From Enoplolaimus lenunculus (Eukaryota; Nematoda; Enoplea; Enoplida; Thoracostomopsidae), in NCBI GenBank assembly GCA_030248215.1, contig JASANG010001625.1, positions 82,733 to 146,732 of the forward strand: DNA of 64,000 nt, given 5' to 3'. The translations under genes and the position numbers were made by a program. Every line of letters begins with the position of its first letter. The first letter of the stretch is position 1. Below the pieces are notes generated by a model. The model saw nothing but the letters and a program-made list of their open reading frames with translations, searched no databases and was not told the DNA's origin. This document shows, piece after piece, positions 1-12,300 of this stretch.

Positions 1-336
1 AAAATAAATAGCGAGTAACATCAATGCACTGTAAAATTACACAATTCTATTGAACGCAGAAGAAAAAATAAGAGTGGGTAAAAGCGGGTAAAACGGTAAA
101 GGAATTTTGCGCGGGTAAAACCAGGTTACGGATAAAGAAGTTTTGCGTGGGTGTATACCTGCGGGTAAAAAATAAAATTTCTGCGGGTACAGTGCAGCGC
201 GGGTAATAAATCTTTACTCACTTACACTTCTGCGTCTACAATAAGCAGGAAACCTTTTATTGATACCTTGGAGATGAACCTTCAACTGATCCAAACATGC
301 GCTATAACGTCTAAAATGATACCCATACACACTTAC
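1..336. repeat. Left edge, degenerate GCGGGTAAA repeats
   Basis: Between about 75 and 212 the motif GCGGGTAAAA or close variants (gggtaaaa, gcgggtaaaacc, ctgcgggtacag, gcgcgggtaataaa) recurs about seven times at irregular spacing. Nothing here reads as the next exon of the minus-strand M13 gene, which must continue beyond position 1. I see no other feature. Confidence 0.5.
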
Positions 337-3300
337 TCCTCTTTGTTATAAGGTGTTCCCCATCGGTCAAGTACCATTCGCGCGTTAGCTGCCCTTAAGC
401 TTCGTAACGAATTCCAATAATTTCTCGGTGTTACGTTATAATTGGCGTAAAACGCGTTTAGTTTGATGTCGTCTTCTAAGAAGTCAGGATATCCTATTTT
501 CGAAGCCATTGTTCGTGCCTAAAACGCAAAACATACTCTAATTCACGCATGCAAATGATAGCTGCAGTAAGAGAGGCGTTTCCGAGGATTCGATTTCGGA
601 AGAGTATAAATTTTGAAACAAGATGTTTGCGAGGTAAAATATGGAACGAGAAAAATTGTGATCTGTGCGTTTCACTAATACAATTTTTACCGCTGAATAA
701 AATGATTAATAAGAAAAGGGGTCCTTTATTTTGAGTTGCAATGGATAGGAGTCTGTATTCTTAATTGAAGTCCAATGGTGGATAGATTCCGTTTAGTGCA
801 TAGAATCCATAGTTCCAAATTACAGTCCACAAAAGAGGTTAAAGCAGAAAAATGGCCTGGACTGCTCGAATGTGCAACAGACAGTCTGGCACCTGTTGGC
901 TAAAATCCGATTTCTGCCCGACCTGCCGGCCTTTAAGGATACAAAACTGAGATCCAGTGACATTTGAGGGATAAAAAATTTAGGAAACCTTTTCAAGCGC
1001 CTTTGATTTGGTGTCTGTTGTCAACCATGTTTCTTCAGATAAAATATCTCTGAATGACGTAACGATATTTTTGATCATATCTTCAGCCTTAAACAACAGC
1101 AAGCACTGGCTAAACGCGATCATAGTAACGGATGTAAGTTAAGGTTGGAACCAGAAAATAAACACAAAAGTTATAAAATAAAAAAAACAAATACACAATC
1201 TGTACAATAATCCGAGAGCATTTTAACGTTTTTCGCTGATACTTTTTGTGGTTTGAAATTCTACAGTTCGTAAACACAGCATTAGCCAGCAAACATTTCG
1301 ATGCTTTAACGTTACCAACCTCATGTTTTGCTTCGGAATCAAATTTAGCACGAACATAGAGTGCGCCAGTTGCCATACGCATGAGCATATTAATGTTATT
1401 AACGCATTCTTGCCATCTGCTTATGGGAGCAGGGGCACCTAAAAACAACACGTTTTCCATAATTAAAATCGTAGCTACCGGGCCAGTAGCCAGAGGTGGC
1501 CAAGGGGGCTCACCCCCCATTAGAAAAACTTTGGCCTTCCTAGATAAATTTCAAACGTGCTTGTACATCATTACAAACCCTTGTATGCCATCCTCCAAAA
1601 TTTTCCAGTCCCCATCTGTAAGGTGAGCTGGCTACGGGCTTAGTAGAAAGGCTATCATATTTTGAGACAGACAGAAAAGGCTCTAAACAGACGTAAATTT
1701 AGAAGTACGTGGTTTATTTAAAACATTGCAGCTCTTAGTTTTGAGGGAAGCCAAATTTCTTTAGGTCGACCTTGCGCACAATATGGTCTGATATACGGTG
1801 AATATATACCTCAAGGTTCTATGGTGTAAAACCAAATTTCTCGCTCACATTCAAACTCTCGTTTGTTGTAGTAATTTCAACTGAACATTTTACCTGTAAT
1901 AACAGTTAAAAATCGATTATAGTGAACACGAAAGCGACCAGGTAATGCCGGCAAAATCGAATCCATAAACCATCGCCACATGACAAAGTTCACAAGTTCG
2001 CTAAAACGTTCAGAACAGTGTACAAAAACATATAAATTCAATTACAGCTTAACTAAATTTGAACATGTGTTTACGTAAAACGTAAAATGCTAGATGGACT
2101 GACTAAACTAGATTTTTAAGTTCAATTTAGACTAACATTTTTTAAGTTAAGGGCGAGTTTAAGCTAAATTTATTTTTGGCTTAAGATATAAATGCTATAC
2201 TCAGAAACTTTGTAGCTTTTGGAATTCGTTAAGTTTAAATTAAACTAAAATAAATCAGATTGCAAATGTGTTTAAGCTTAATTTACCAGTAAAGGTATCG
2301 CTATACTTTTGATGACGTCCGATGGCGTCCTTTCTCATGCGGTGCAGTCTGGTGTCGCCTGCGCCGTCCGTCGCCGTCTGGTGCCATACGTCACCATACG
2401 TCACTTTGTGGTATCGTACGTGAATCACTCACGTACGATACCGTATGGTGACTGACCGCGCCCGACGCTTTGACAAGTATAGCGCTACACTTAGTTGAGA
2501 TAACCTAGAGAGTTAGTTTAATATTGCTAGATTAGGTTAAGCTCACACGGGCCTGTAGACAAGAAGGCCAAGGGGGCTGATCCCTTCCTGATAGAATTTT
2601 GTCCCCCTCTTAGAAAATTTCTAACCTTCATTGTAACTCATAGAAAACCCTTCAATGCCCCTTCTGAAAATTTTTTAGCAACAGCAAGATGAGCTTGCTA
2701 CACGCCTGAGCTTACATAGAGTTAGTTTAAGCTTTTAGAGCGTATACTGAACATTTATGAGAATAATCATTTTATTGCTATACATTTGAAAAATATTTTC
2801 CATGTATATGTCGTGTCCTGAACGCGTATTTGATATTCACTTTACAAACCTGACGTTTGCTTTTTGAAGCATCAAATTCAATTCTTCGAGGTAATCTGGA
2901 TTTTGTACGATAACATAGTCGCGTGCAGGCGAAATACGTCGATTGGGATACAAAAGTTGAAAAAAGTAGGTCCAGTTGAACTTAAAGTAAATTGTGAAAA
3001 CTATTTTTTAATTTACAAAGGTTACAAATTCAAATCTAAGCGCCGAGTTCAGTAAATTCGTTCATAGCCAGCGTACGATATATTTCCGAAATCACACTTG
3101 GTGTTAAAAATTATGCGATGCATATTGTTCGTCGGAGGCTAAAACGGAACCTCAAAATATGGCGACAATATAAGACAACTTTCAAAGATTGTGTATAGCA
3201 CCGTCAGCGCAGTTTGGGCCCATGTATATAAAGATCATAGGCGTGACGTTTTTCTACGGGACTGCTATAGAATAAGCTTAAGCTTTGAACAATTTTTTTG

Positions 3301-6300
3301 CTTAGGTTTAGGTATAAACTCATCCTTAAGCTTAGGCGTAGGAATACACTTATACTACTACTGTTACGACCAACGGCGGTGATAATGGGGCGATGGGGCG
3401 CGCACCCCCATTAGGCAAGTCGACGAAACTTCTTTCTGCCTAATTAGTAAGTTCCAATTATTTTTCTGAAAAAATGTTAGAAAAAATTACGCCTCGCGCA
3501 AATATACCAGCTACGGATCCTTTATGCATTTTCAGCGCGTGATCACATTGGTTATCAAGCTTACCTCTGTGGAAAAAGTATGCTATTTGGAGGGTCTTTT
3601 CCCTAATCCTTTAGGGTCCGTAGCCAAGGGGGGCAGGGGAGCTGGTGAGCCCCATAGAAAAATTTTGGGACCCCTGGAAAATTTTCAGTCTTGCTCGCAA
3701 ACCAACGAAAATCCAGGTATGCTCCACATGAAACAGTTTTAGGCTTCCCAAGTAAGGTGAGCTGGCAGCGGGCCTGTATCCTCCAGCCGGCGTGCGCCCA
3801 AATATAGTTGGATTTTGAAAATTATTGCATACTTTCGCTTCTAATTCCCTGGTCATTTCTTGGTTAAATTTGAATTTTTGAAAAATTTGATTTTTTTAAA
3901 GTTGCAAGGTCCCACTTTGGTACCCAAGAATTTTTGTTAAAAAGTTAGACAAAGTATATACTATTCGACGCAACCTGTGGAGCTGCGTACAATTGTGCTA
4001 AGTTTTCCTCAGTCAAACCTTTGGTTAACGAGTTATGGTCAAATATTATTTGCGCTGTCCGATATGGTTGGCAGCGCGTAGAATCAGTTATTTGGCCATA
4101 ACTAGCACAGTCGACCCAGCTCCACAGGTTGCGCCGAATGTTATATAACTTATCCAACTTTTTAACAAAAAATTGGGTCCTAATTGGGTCTTTGAGACCT
4201 TAAAAATCAAAATTTTCCACAAAATTCAAATTTTAGTATAGACTAACTATATATACTATGAGGTGCTAAGAGAAGCTCAAATATGCCAAAAATTATTAAA
4301 ATCCAACAACCTATGCGCAAACACAACCTGGGGATAACCCAAAAGACCAAAAAAATGCGCATGCGGTCCCGCCCCCTTAGGTTCTTCATATTACCGCCCT
4401 TAATTACGGCTTGATCTATACCATCCGCAATTTGTAAGCCTAAGAACATTGATACATTTGTTGAACACTCTTAAATAATTATAAATACTTCAAAAGACAA
4501 AAAAGTGTTATTTTACGCCGAAAAATCCTGGATCCACCATTGTATTAGTGAAATATCGATCACATTCTGTTGTGTTTATTTTATAAAAATCCCTTTGGTC
4601 ACCTGTATTCTTCAAATACTTACGGTCGTATACATCACATAATCACAATACCTGAGTGTACGTTGCTTGAAGGTCTTGAATTGATTTTCGATGATAATAT
4701 CGAACAACGTCGAGTCTTGCGGTTTCGTTTCGAGAAGACTAAAATTAGAAACAGTTGCAGTTAACAAAGTAGGAATTTCTGATCCGAAAAATTTGAAATT
4801 TTAAGGTCACTGGCGCAACGGCGGTGTGGCGATTATCTGAAGGAAACCGGGGTACTAGTATTATTGGCAGTGCGCAGGGCGCAGTGTTTTACACAGTACT
4901 AAGTTACTGGCGTTATGGCATAGAGGGGAAACTTGGAATTATAAGGAAACCTGGGGAATCGTAGCTTAGTAAATCTAACTGGGTTAGGTTTACTATTCTG
5001 CAACGGATTGGGCCATTTTAACGGGGTTAGTTTGGTCGGAAATTTGGTGTATCTCTAAGGGGTAGAGTGCACGGTTCGGAATATTGGGAAATCTGGAGTG
5101 TAATTCTAACGGGGTTAGGATTGCACAGTTTAGTGGAAAAATCGGAAATATTGGTATTTGTGAACCAGTGCCTAGATTAACCAGATTTACGCACGGTTTA
5201 CAAGGATTTCGGATCATGCTACAAGTTGGATATATTACCTGTGTCTTACTTGTTCATATTCGGTGTTATATTGGCATCAGGGTGGGGCACTAAACAGTTA
5301 TCGGCCGCGTCACTAAATCAGAGCGATACGCATTGCATCGGGATAGAACAAATTCGGAGTTGTCATTCAGGGACCCCTTAGCTAGAAAAATCACGAACTT
5401 TTCACACCCTTTATGGTTGCATTTTCAGCGTGCAACCAATTGGTGTTGTGAATTGCCCCTGTGAAAAACGTAGGCTAAACTGCAGGGTCTATTCGGATGT
5501 TTCCCCAGTCGGTGTTTGCGCAAAGATATTTGGCTTTTCAAAAATTGTTACATATTTGAGGTTTTTGCTACCTTCCCTGTCATTCTACGACCAAATTTCA
5601 TTTTCCGAAGAATGTCATTTTTTATGGTCCCAAGGACCACGGTACCCTCTGAGACCCAAAAATTATTTGTTCAAAAGTTATACGAATTAAACACCATTCG
5701 ACGAAGCCTGCAGAGCTGAGTCCAACTGTGTCAGTCAAACCTCTGGTTAACAAGTTATAGTCAAATAACTGATTTGTCGCTGTTCTACAATCGATGGCGG
5801 TGACCCAAATCAGTAATTTGTGAAAGTTTAACACAGTTGGACTCAATTTGCAAGCTGCATCGAGTGGTATAAAATTTGTCTAAAATTTTTAACAAAATAA
5901 CTTTTGGGTGCCAAGGGAGGAACTTGAGGCCTTAAAAATTCAAATTTTTCAAAAATTCGAATTTGAGCGTGGAATGACCAGATGATATTAGAAGCTCAAA
6001 TAGGCAAAACCTTTCAAAATTCAACCATCTTTGGGCAAACGCTAGCTGGGGGACACACGAAAAGATTAAACAAATGGGTGTGCACCCTTCCCCCTTAGGT
6101 TCTTCATAGCACCACCCACCTTCACTCGCGTGATCAACATAACCATAGGTTTAGCGATATAGCCAAGACTTTTTACGAAAGTGTTTATAACTGCAAACTC
6201 GAGAACGATTTGCATATTGTTAATGCTGGAAGTATTGCGGCTGCGTCACGATTCGGACCACGGCGTTGAAATTCTCGATCAGACGCAACACCCTAGCACT

Positions 6301-9300
6301 TCAGTGCGGCGCAGTTGTAGTGCAAATCGAACAATTGCATTCATGCTTTCTGCAGTAGCAATATGCTACATACATACTAGCAATATTCTACATTAAACGT
6401 ACCAATGCGATCCGGCGTTCGAGTGCAACTATTGCAATTGCAGTCTTCTTTGCCAAGTCAGCGTCTACTCCAAGATCTTTAAGAGTTTTCAATACCAGCG
6501 ATACGTACTGGGCTCGTTCCTCGGCACCGTCGTCAGTTTCGTAAATGGTTCTTGCTTTTAGGGCCAGAATAGGTTCAGAAATCTAGAAAAATATATAACA
6601 ACAGATTTATGATCTTATTGGTTCGAAAGTTTCAAGACCTAGCACCAACTGGTAATGACTGCTTTTTGCATTTCAAGTTGCCTAAACGCAATGCAAATCT
6701 GTATTCTGCGTAGAATAATGCATTAAAACTAGCCGATGGAAACCAGGAAATCATTTCATAACTGGCTATACATAGAGGGCCGAAGCCAGCTCAAAATGCT
6801 AAAAGGAAAAGAAAAAATTCAAGAAGAGCATGCTCGAATTTGGCATCACTTACAAGTTGGGTTTAAACTTCTATCTATAGAGGGGTGACAAAGTTTGTTA
6901 AAGGAGATGTGCACCCTATATCTCCCTCCAGCTTCTAATCTAGACAAATGCTGGATACATTTGACCATACGGTACTACTTACCACAAACGCATAAATACT
7001 CGAATTTTTGTCGTCAGGATTAACCATAGTTCGAAACAAATAATTCGGCTGTTCCTCTATAGGTTGTCCCTGGTTAAGGGTCAGGTGCGCCATTAGCCAT
7101 TCAATTGAAACTGGCTTTGAAGGATCTGATTGTCCACTGGTACGGCGTCTTCTTAGCGTCGTTGCCATTTTTGCCCATTTTGTATCAGACAGAACTGGCC
7201 AAGGAACTAGACGAAGCATTTTGAGAAAATACTGCTCCCAGCCGGACACAACCAGAGCTGAAAAAATTATTTTAAAATTCATTTGCAATTTAAAGGCTTT
7301 AACATTTAATTAAATTGAATAAGAACAGTGATAAATTTATGTTGGGTTTTAACACTAGGAACCTATTTTGAAACAGCGACATGAAAGTTAAATACACAAT
7401 ACGTAGCATTTAACTATTTCAGCTGCTATAGTTACACGAATAAGAGGAAGAGACTGATATTTATTTTGCCCATGCATTAGGTACATCCTGTTATCCGGTT
7501 ATGGACTGTTATTTATTTTAATTCACACCGTGTTTACTTGGACCGAACACCCTTCTATTTATATTTTTTTGGCCAAAGCTAAGCTGCTTCGAAGCATTTT
7601 TAATCGGCATGTACGTTAATCTTTTTCAGGATTTAATGGTTTATGCGAGTTGTATGAGTCTCTGTTCGATATTTCAGCAGTCTAGGCAACTCCTGTTTGG
7701 TCTGTTTTATGGAATAATTAAGACTTATAGACCCTATCCACTAACAGCCTTGGAATGCAAACTCCTATTGATTGGCACTCAAAATGGGGACGCCCTGTTA
7801 TTCGGGTCACTAAAGTATGCGTAATACAAAATTTTCAGGTCTGATAATAACCCACATTAACGCTCACTGGTCACCACTCTTCGAAGCAGAGATAGCAAGT
7901 GCCGACCATGCTATGACCCTGAGTTCAACCAATAGATTGAAATTAGACGCTTGGCAAAATCGGATATATTAATCAATTGGCTGTGTTAATAGTTTCGCCA
8001 CATAATTTTGATCAACTTACAATCGTTGATGCATGCTGAATAAAATGTTTTCGCTTTCTCTGTTGCTGAAAGCGAGTGCGGTTTTGGAGATGAAAATGTT
8101 GTAAAACGATTATGAGCCATATAATCTCTAACAGCCTCGTTATTTTCGAGCAGTTCTGAAATATTCGCGTAAATGTTTGCGTATATATCAATATATTACA
8201 TATTGGGTGTAAAAATCAAACGATGCAGAGGTCGCAATATTTTTTGATTTAAACATAAAAATAAGTGAAAATTGTGATATGAAGCATGCAAGTTTTGTAC
8301 AAGTTGCATACAATTTGGAACTATAGTTATATTTTTAAATGTCCTTTCCTCTCAAGACTGAAGTTTGTATCTCTTTTGTTTAAATCGATCTTGATGGTAC
8401 AGTCGGTTGATTTTGTGTTTGGATAAACACGCTTTGGAAGCATAGCTTATCCTGGTTAATATAATAAGTTTTAGCAGATTTCCAAACAATAGAAGAACGC
8501 TACTAACATTTTCAACACGCAATTCCATTTTCAACAGCGATCAAGAATGTCAGAAACAAGTTTATTTCAAAACGTTTAAAAACTGCTAATTGGTGCTACA
8601 CACATCTGACAATTGCTTAGGCTTAGGCTTAGGCTTAGGCTTAGGCTTAGGCTTAGTAAACGACTTTAATTCTTACCTTTGAGAGCATAATTGAGCTTTT
8701 CGTGAACGTTTCCAAACGCCGAAACACTACCAAGTCCATCGGGAATGTGATTTTCGCGGAGCCATCCACCACAGGCGTAAGTATAGAAGTCATCACAAGG
8801 ATCAACTGATGTATCAATTGATTGCAAAATGTCGCTTGCTGAAGTAAAAAATGTAGCTTGATTGAAGAGACTGTACTTAGTTTATTTTAACTTACAAAAG
8901 TTATATATACGTACATATCTATGTGTATATATCAGGGTGCAGCCGCGCAGTTCCTGTGTTTGTCGGAATTCCTAGAAAAATCCAATTCCTGTTCCAGTTG
9001 CTGTTCGTCATTTTTGACCTGTAACGCTCTAAATAAGATTCAGTTTTCTTAAATAAGTAACGCTCGAGTACTTAAAATTTACACTGACTTTACTAAACAA
9101 ATTCATTTTAACAAATGAATGCCAGTTTTGACCAGTGGAATAACAAGGATATCATAGTTTTGCTTTATAGCTGAAGATACCTTGAATCTGTAATATCAGT
9201 TTTACAACGCTAGTATTCCAAACTTCAAAGTGTCTGAAATTAAATGCGTTCATTGGTTTAAGTATTCACTTGAATAAGCAAACGTTTCGCTCTCCAAACT

Positions 9301-12300
9301 TTTCAGAAATAAACAAATTATTTCCAGAAAGCATATTGTAGTAAGAAAAATTTATTTTAGCAGGGCCCAAACTTTTTAGTGTGGAAAATATTTTTAAGCA
9401 GAGCGAATCCATGAGTCTCTTTCCTTTCTTGGTTACAGACTCGGATCGTCGAAGTATAAAACTTCATCATATGGGCCTGTGATATTCATTTATAACTCAC
9501 CTGTTTTGACGCATTCAGCTGTATGACAAATAAATTCATGTTTGGATTGTTTTGCTGAAACAAATGGTTTGTTTATGTCAGCTTCAAAACGAGGCAGCGT
9601 TTTGGTTGCATACGCAATAGATACACATACGAGTGAAACATATCACCACTCGTTCACAACTTCATGTTCGGTGGGCATAAGAACGTGTAAAAGTTGGTTG
9701 CGAACGAACGCAGCGAGCGATGAAAAGTTTTGACATATTGTATCCAGAAAATTATTGAAAAAGGCTGTTAATCAAATTGTGTTTATACCTGATGAATGAG
9801 CTTTCGCTGGCATATGTTACTTTACTTATACAACTTCCACAATAACATGCGTACACCAGGTGGGGGTAGTGTCATGAACTTTAAAGCCAAAAAAACTTCG
9901 GTATCCTGAACGTTGAAGCCAAAAAGCTTCAGTGTGAAAGCTGCTCAAGCAAAAAATGCTTCAGCGTCCATGACACTACCCCCTGAAAAGTCACCTGGTG
10001 TACGCATGTTAGTGTGGAAGTAGCATTAATACCAATTTTACACGCCGAAAATCTCTATAAAGACCCAATAAACTAATTGAGTTTGTTTAGAAAGCAAAAA
10101 TATAAGCAATAGAATCGTTTCTGACCAAAGGCTCTGAAACATTCATCAGGACTGAATTCAGAGAATAATTTAAGACGGGTTCACTGGCGGGGATTAGCAG
10201 AAAATACCGAATATATAGAAATGCAAAACAGTTTCTACGCTAGAACGATTAAAACTTGTCTACATTTTACCATGTTCAACGTACGAATTCTATTAAGTAC
10301 AAAATAAAACACATGGAAGTTTTGTTTTCGTAATAAGCAACTTGAATGCAAGTATTACAGCACAGAGCGATATCGCACGCACTCAACTGATACCGTCCGA
10401 GTCGAGGTATTCGACCAACAATAAATACAACTTAAAATGTAAGAAAAATCAGATTTGAACACAAAACGTGAACTTACAATAAAATATATACATAGTCGTT
10501 AGCAGGAGTAAAATTAAAAATATAATAACACACAACAACAACATAATAATAATCCTGAGTCGACACGAAGACTTTGATCTGTCGCTGGAGTTTCGATGCT
10601 TTGGACCAATAGTTACCACAGTTGCAGTGTCGTTTAAGCGATTACCGGCTGCTGCCGGCAGGTAAGGCGGGTCTTCGGTTCCGTTTAGGGGCCTGAAACA
10701 AAATTTTAAAAATGTATTACTGATTAATGGAGGTTGCAGACTTATCACTTGAATCGACCTTCGAATAATGTAAATTTTAGACTAGTCAAACTATAGGGTT
10801 ATGTCTAAAGCTTAGATATTAATGCGTAGTTTCTGTATGAGATATTTAGTTTAGCACAAAACTCAGATTGCGAAAATTAACACAGGTTAGGGGCAAAATG
10901 AATTTGCCGGCGCAGAAATATTCAATGTAAAACTCTGACGAATTAAGTGAAAGCTGAAAATCATAGTAAAGTCTTGACTAATAAACATCAAAACTTAATT
11001 TAGTTCTTGTTCCTGCAACCCAGCCAAAGACGTCGTATAATTGTCATTTTGCACTGGTTAATTTTAAAACGTTGGAAATATCTGTCTTCACAAATTTTGC
11101 AACATTTGCAAGTAAAAATCAGTGGCGTAACGTTTTTCGGCAGGACTACAATAGAGTAAGCTTACGCTTTACACTAATTTTTTGCGTACACTTAGGCTTA
11201 GGCTTAGGTGTAACCTCATTCTTACGCTTAGGCTGAGGCCTAGGCGTCGGCTTAGGCTTTAGCAACACCCTTCTACTACTGTTACGGCCCTGTTCAATAC
11301 ATGAGCCGCATCTGTTAACAACAATCTTAGTTTTAAGCGCCAGCTTAATCTCCTGTAGTGCTTTTTATAACTGTTAGCTTTGAAGTCCACCGTGATAACC
11401 ACCGAAGTACACGCTGCCCGAGAAATCTGTTGCGAACGAAGTTAATATTATCACATATGCGTGTGACGAGTATATATTTTCAAGACACACGCAATAAAAT
11501 ATTTCACTCACAGTTCCCCTCAAGGCTGCGCTGGCACAAAAAATCTGCCGTTCCATTTTGTTATAAATCGGACCGCCCACATTCATGTTACCAAAATAAT
11601 TACTTCACCAAGATTTTTTTATTTTGTTGACCGACTCAAATTCCATAAAAACTATTCTAAATTTAATATTATGAATTGACGTGGACTAAGTCATTACTTT
11701 CAAAGTACCTTCAATTAACAGCCCCATTCACACGCCCAAGTTTTTGCAGAATGATGTTTCAACCGCAACTTTTATTAATGGGTTTTAGATCAAATATTTC
11801 CTTGCGCAAAATTACAGTTGCGAGTTCTCGTAAAAACCTGCATATGTGATTATAGCTAAGATCTATTATATATTAACTGCGGAGAGACATTGTATTGGTG
11901 AACTAAAAAGGTCCTAAGAGAGATGCGCCTATTTGTCAAGGCTTACTTCGTTTCGGCCCCCATCTCAACTGCAGGTCCTGTCCGCCTCATATTTCCAAAT
12001 GGCATCATGTAAAACGCGGCTTTCGAATTCTTTTTCTCTGTTTTTCCGGTTCCAGCTGCCTGAGTAGATGCGCTAGCGCCTGCTGGAACGCTTATAAAGC
12101 TTTTAATCGCTTCAATTGAAGGTTGAAGTGAAAGTTTCGCAGAAATTTGAGCTCCTTTGCCCAAACGTTGAGTTGAAATAAAGCTGCGTTTACTCGTAGT
12201 TCGTGCATCTGATTGCAGTGTGAGCTGGGGTTGTGTGGCTGAATGGTTTGTTTGGATGCAATCGGGGCCAGTGCTGATTTCAAAGGTGTTGCTGACGGAG

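Noticed and set aside
8021..8065. A 45-bp microexon in the M13 gene
   Set aside because: The frame stays open upstream to a better acceptor at 8156, giving a 135-bp exon that supplies the expected LLENN segment.
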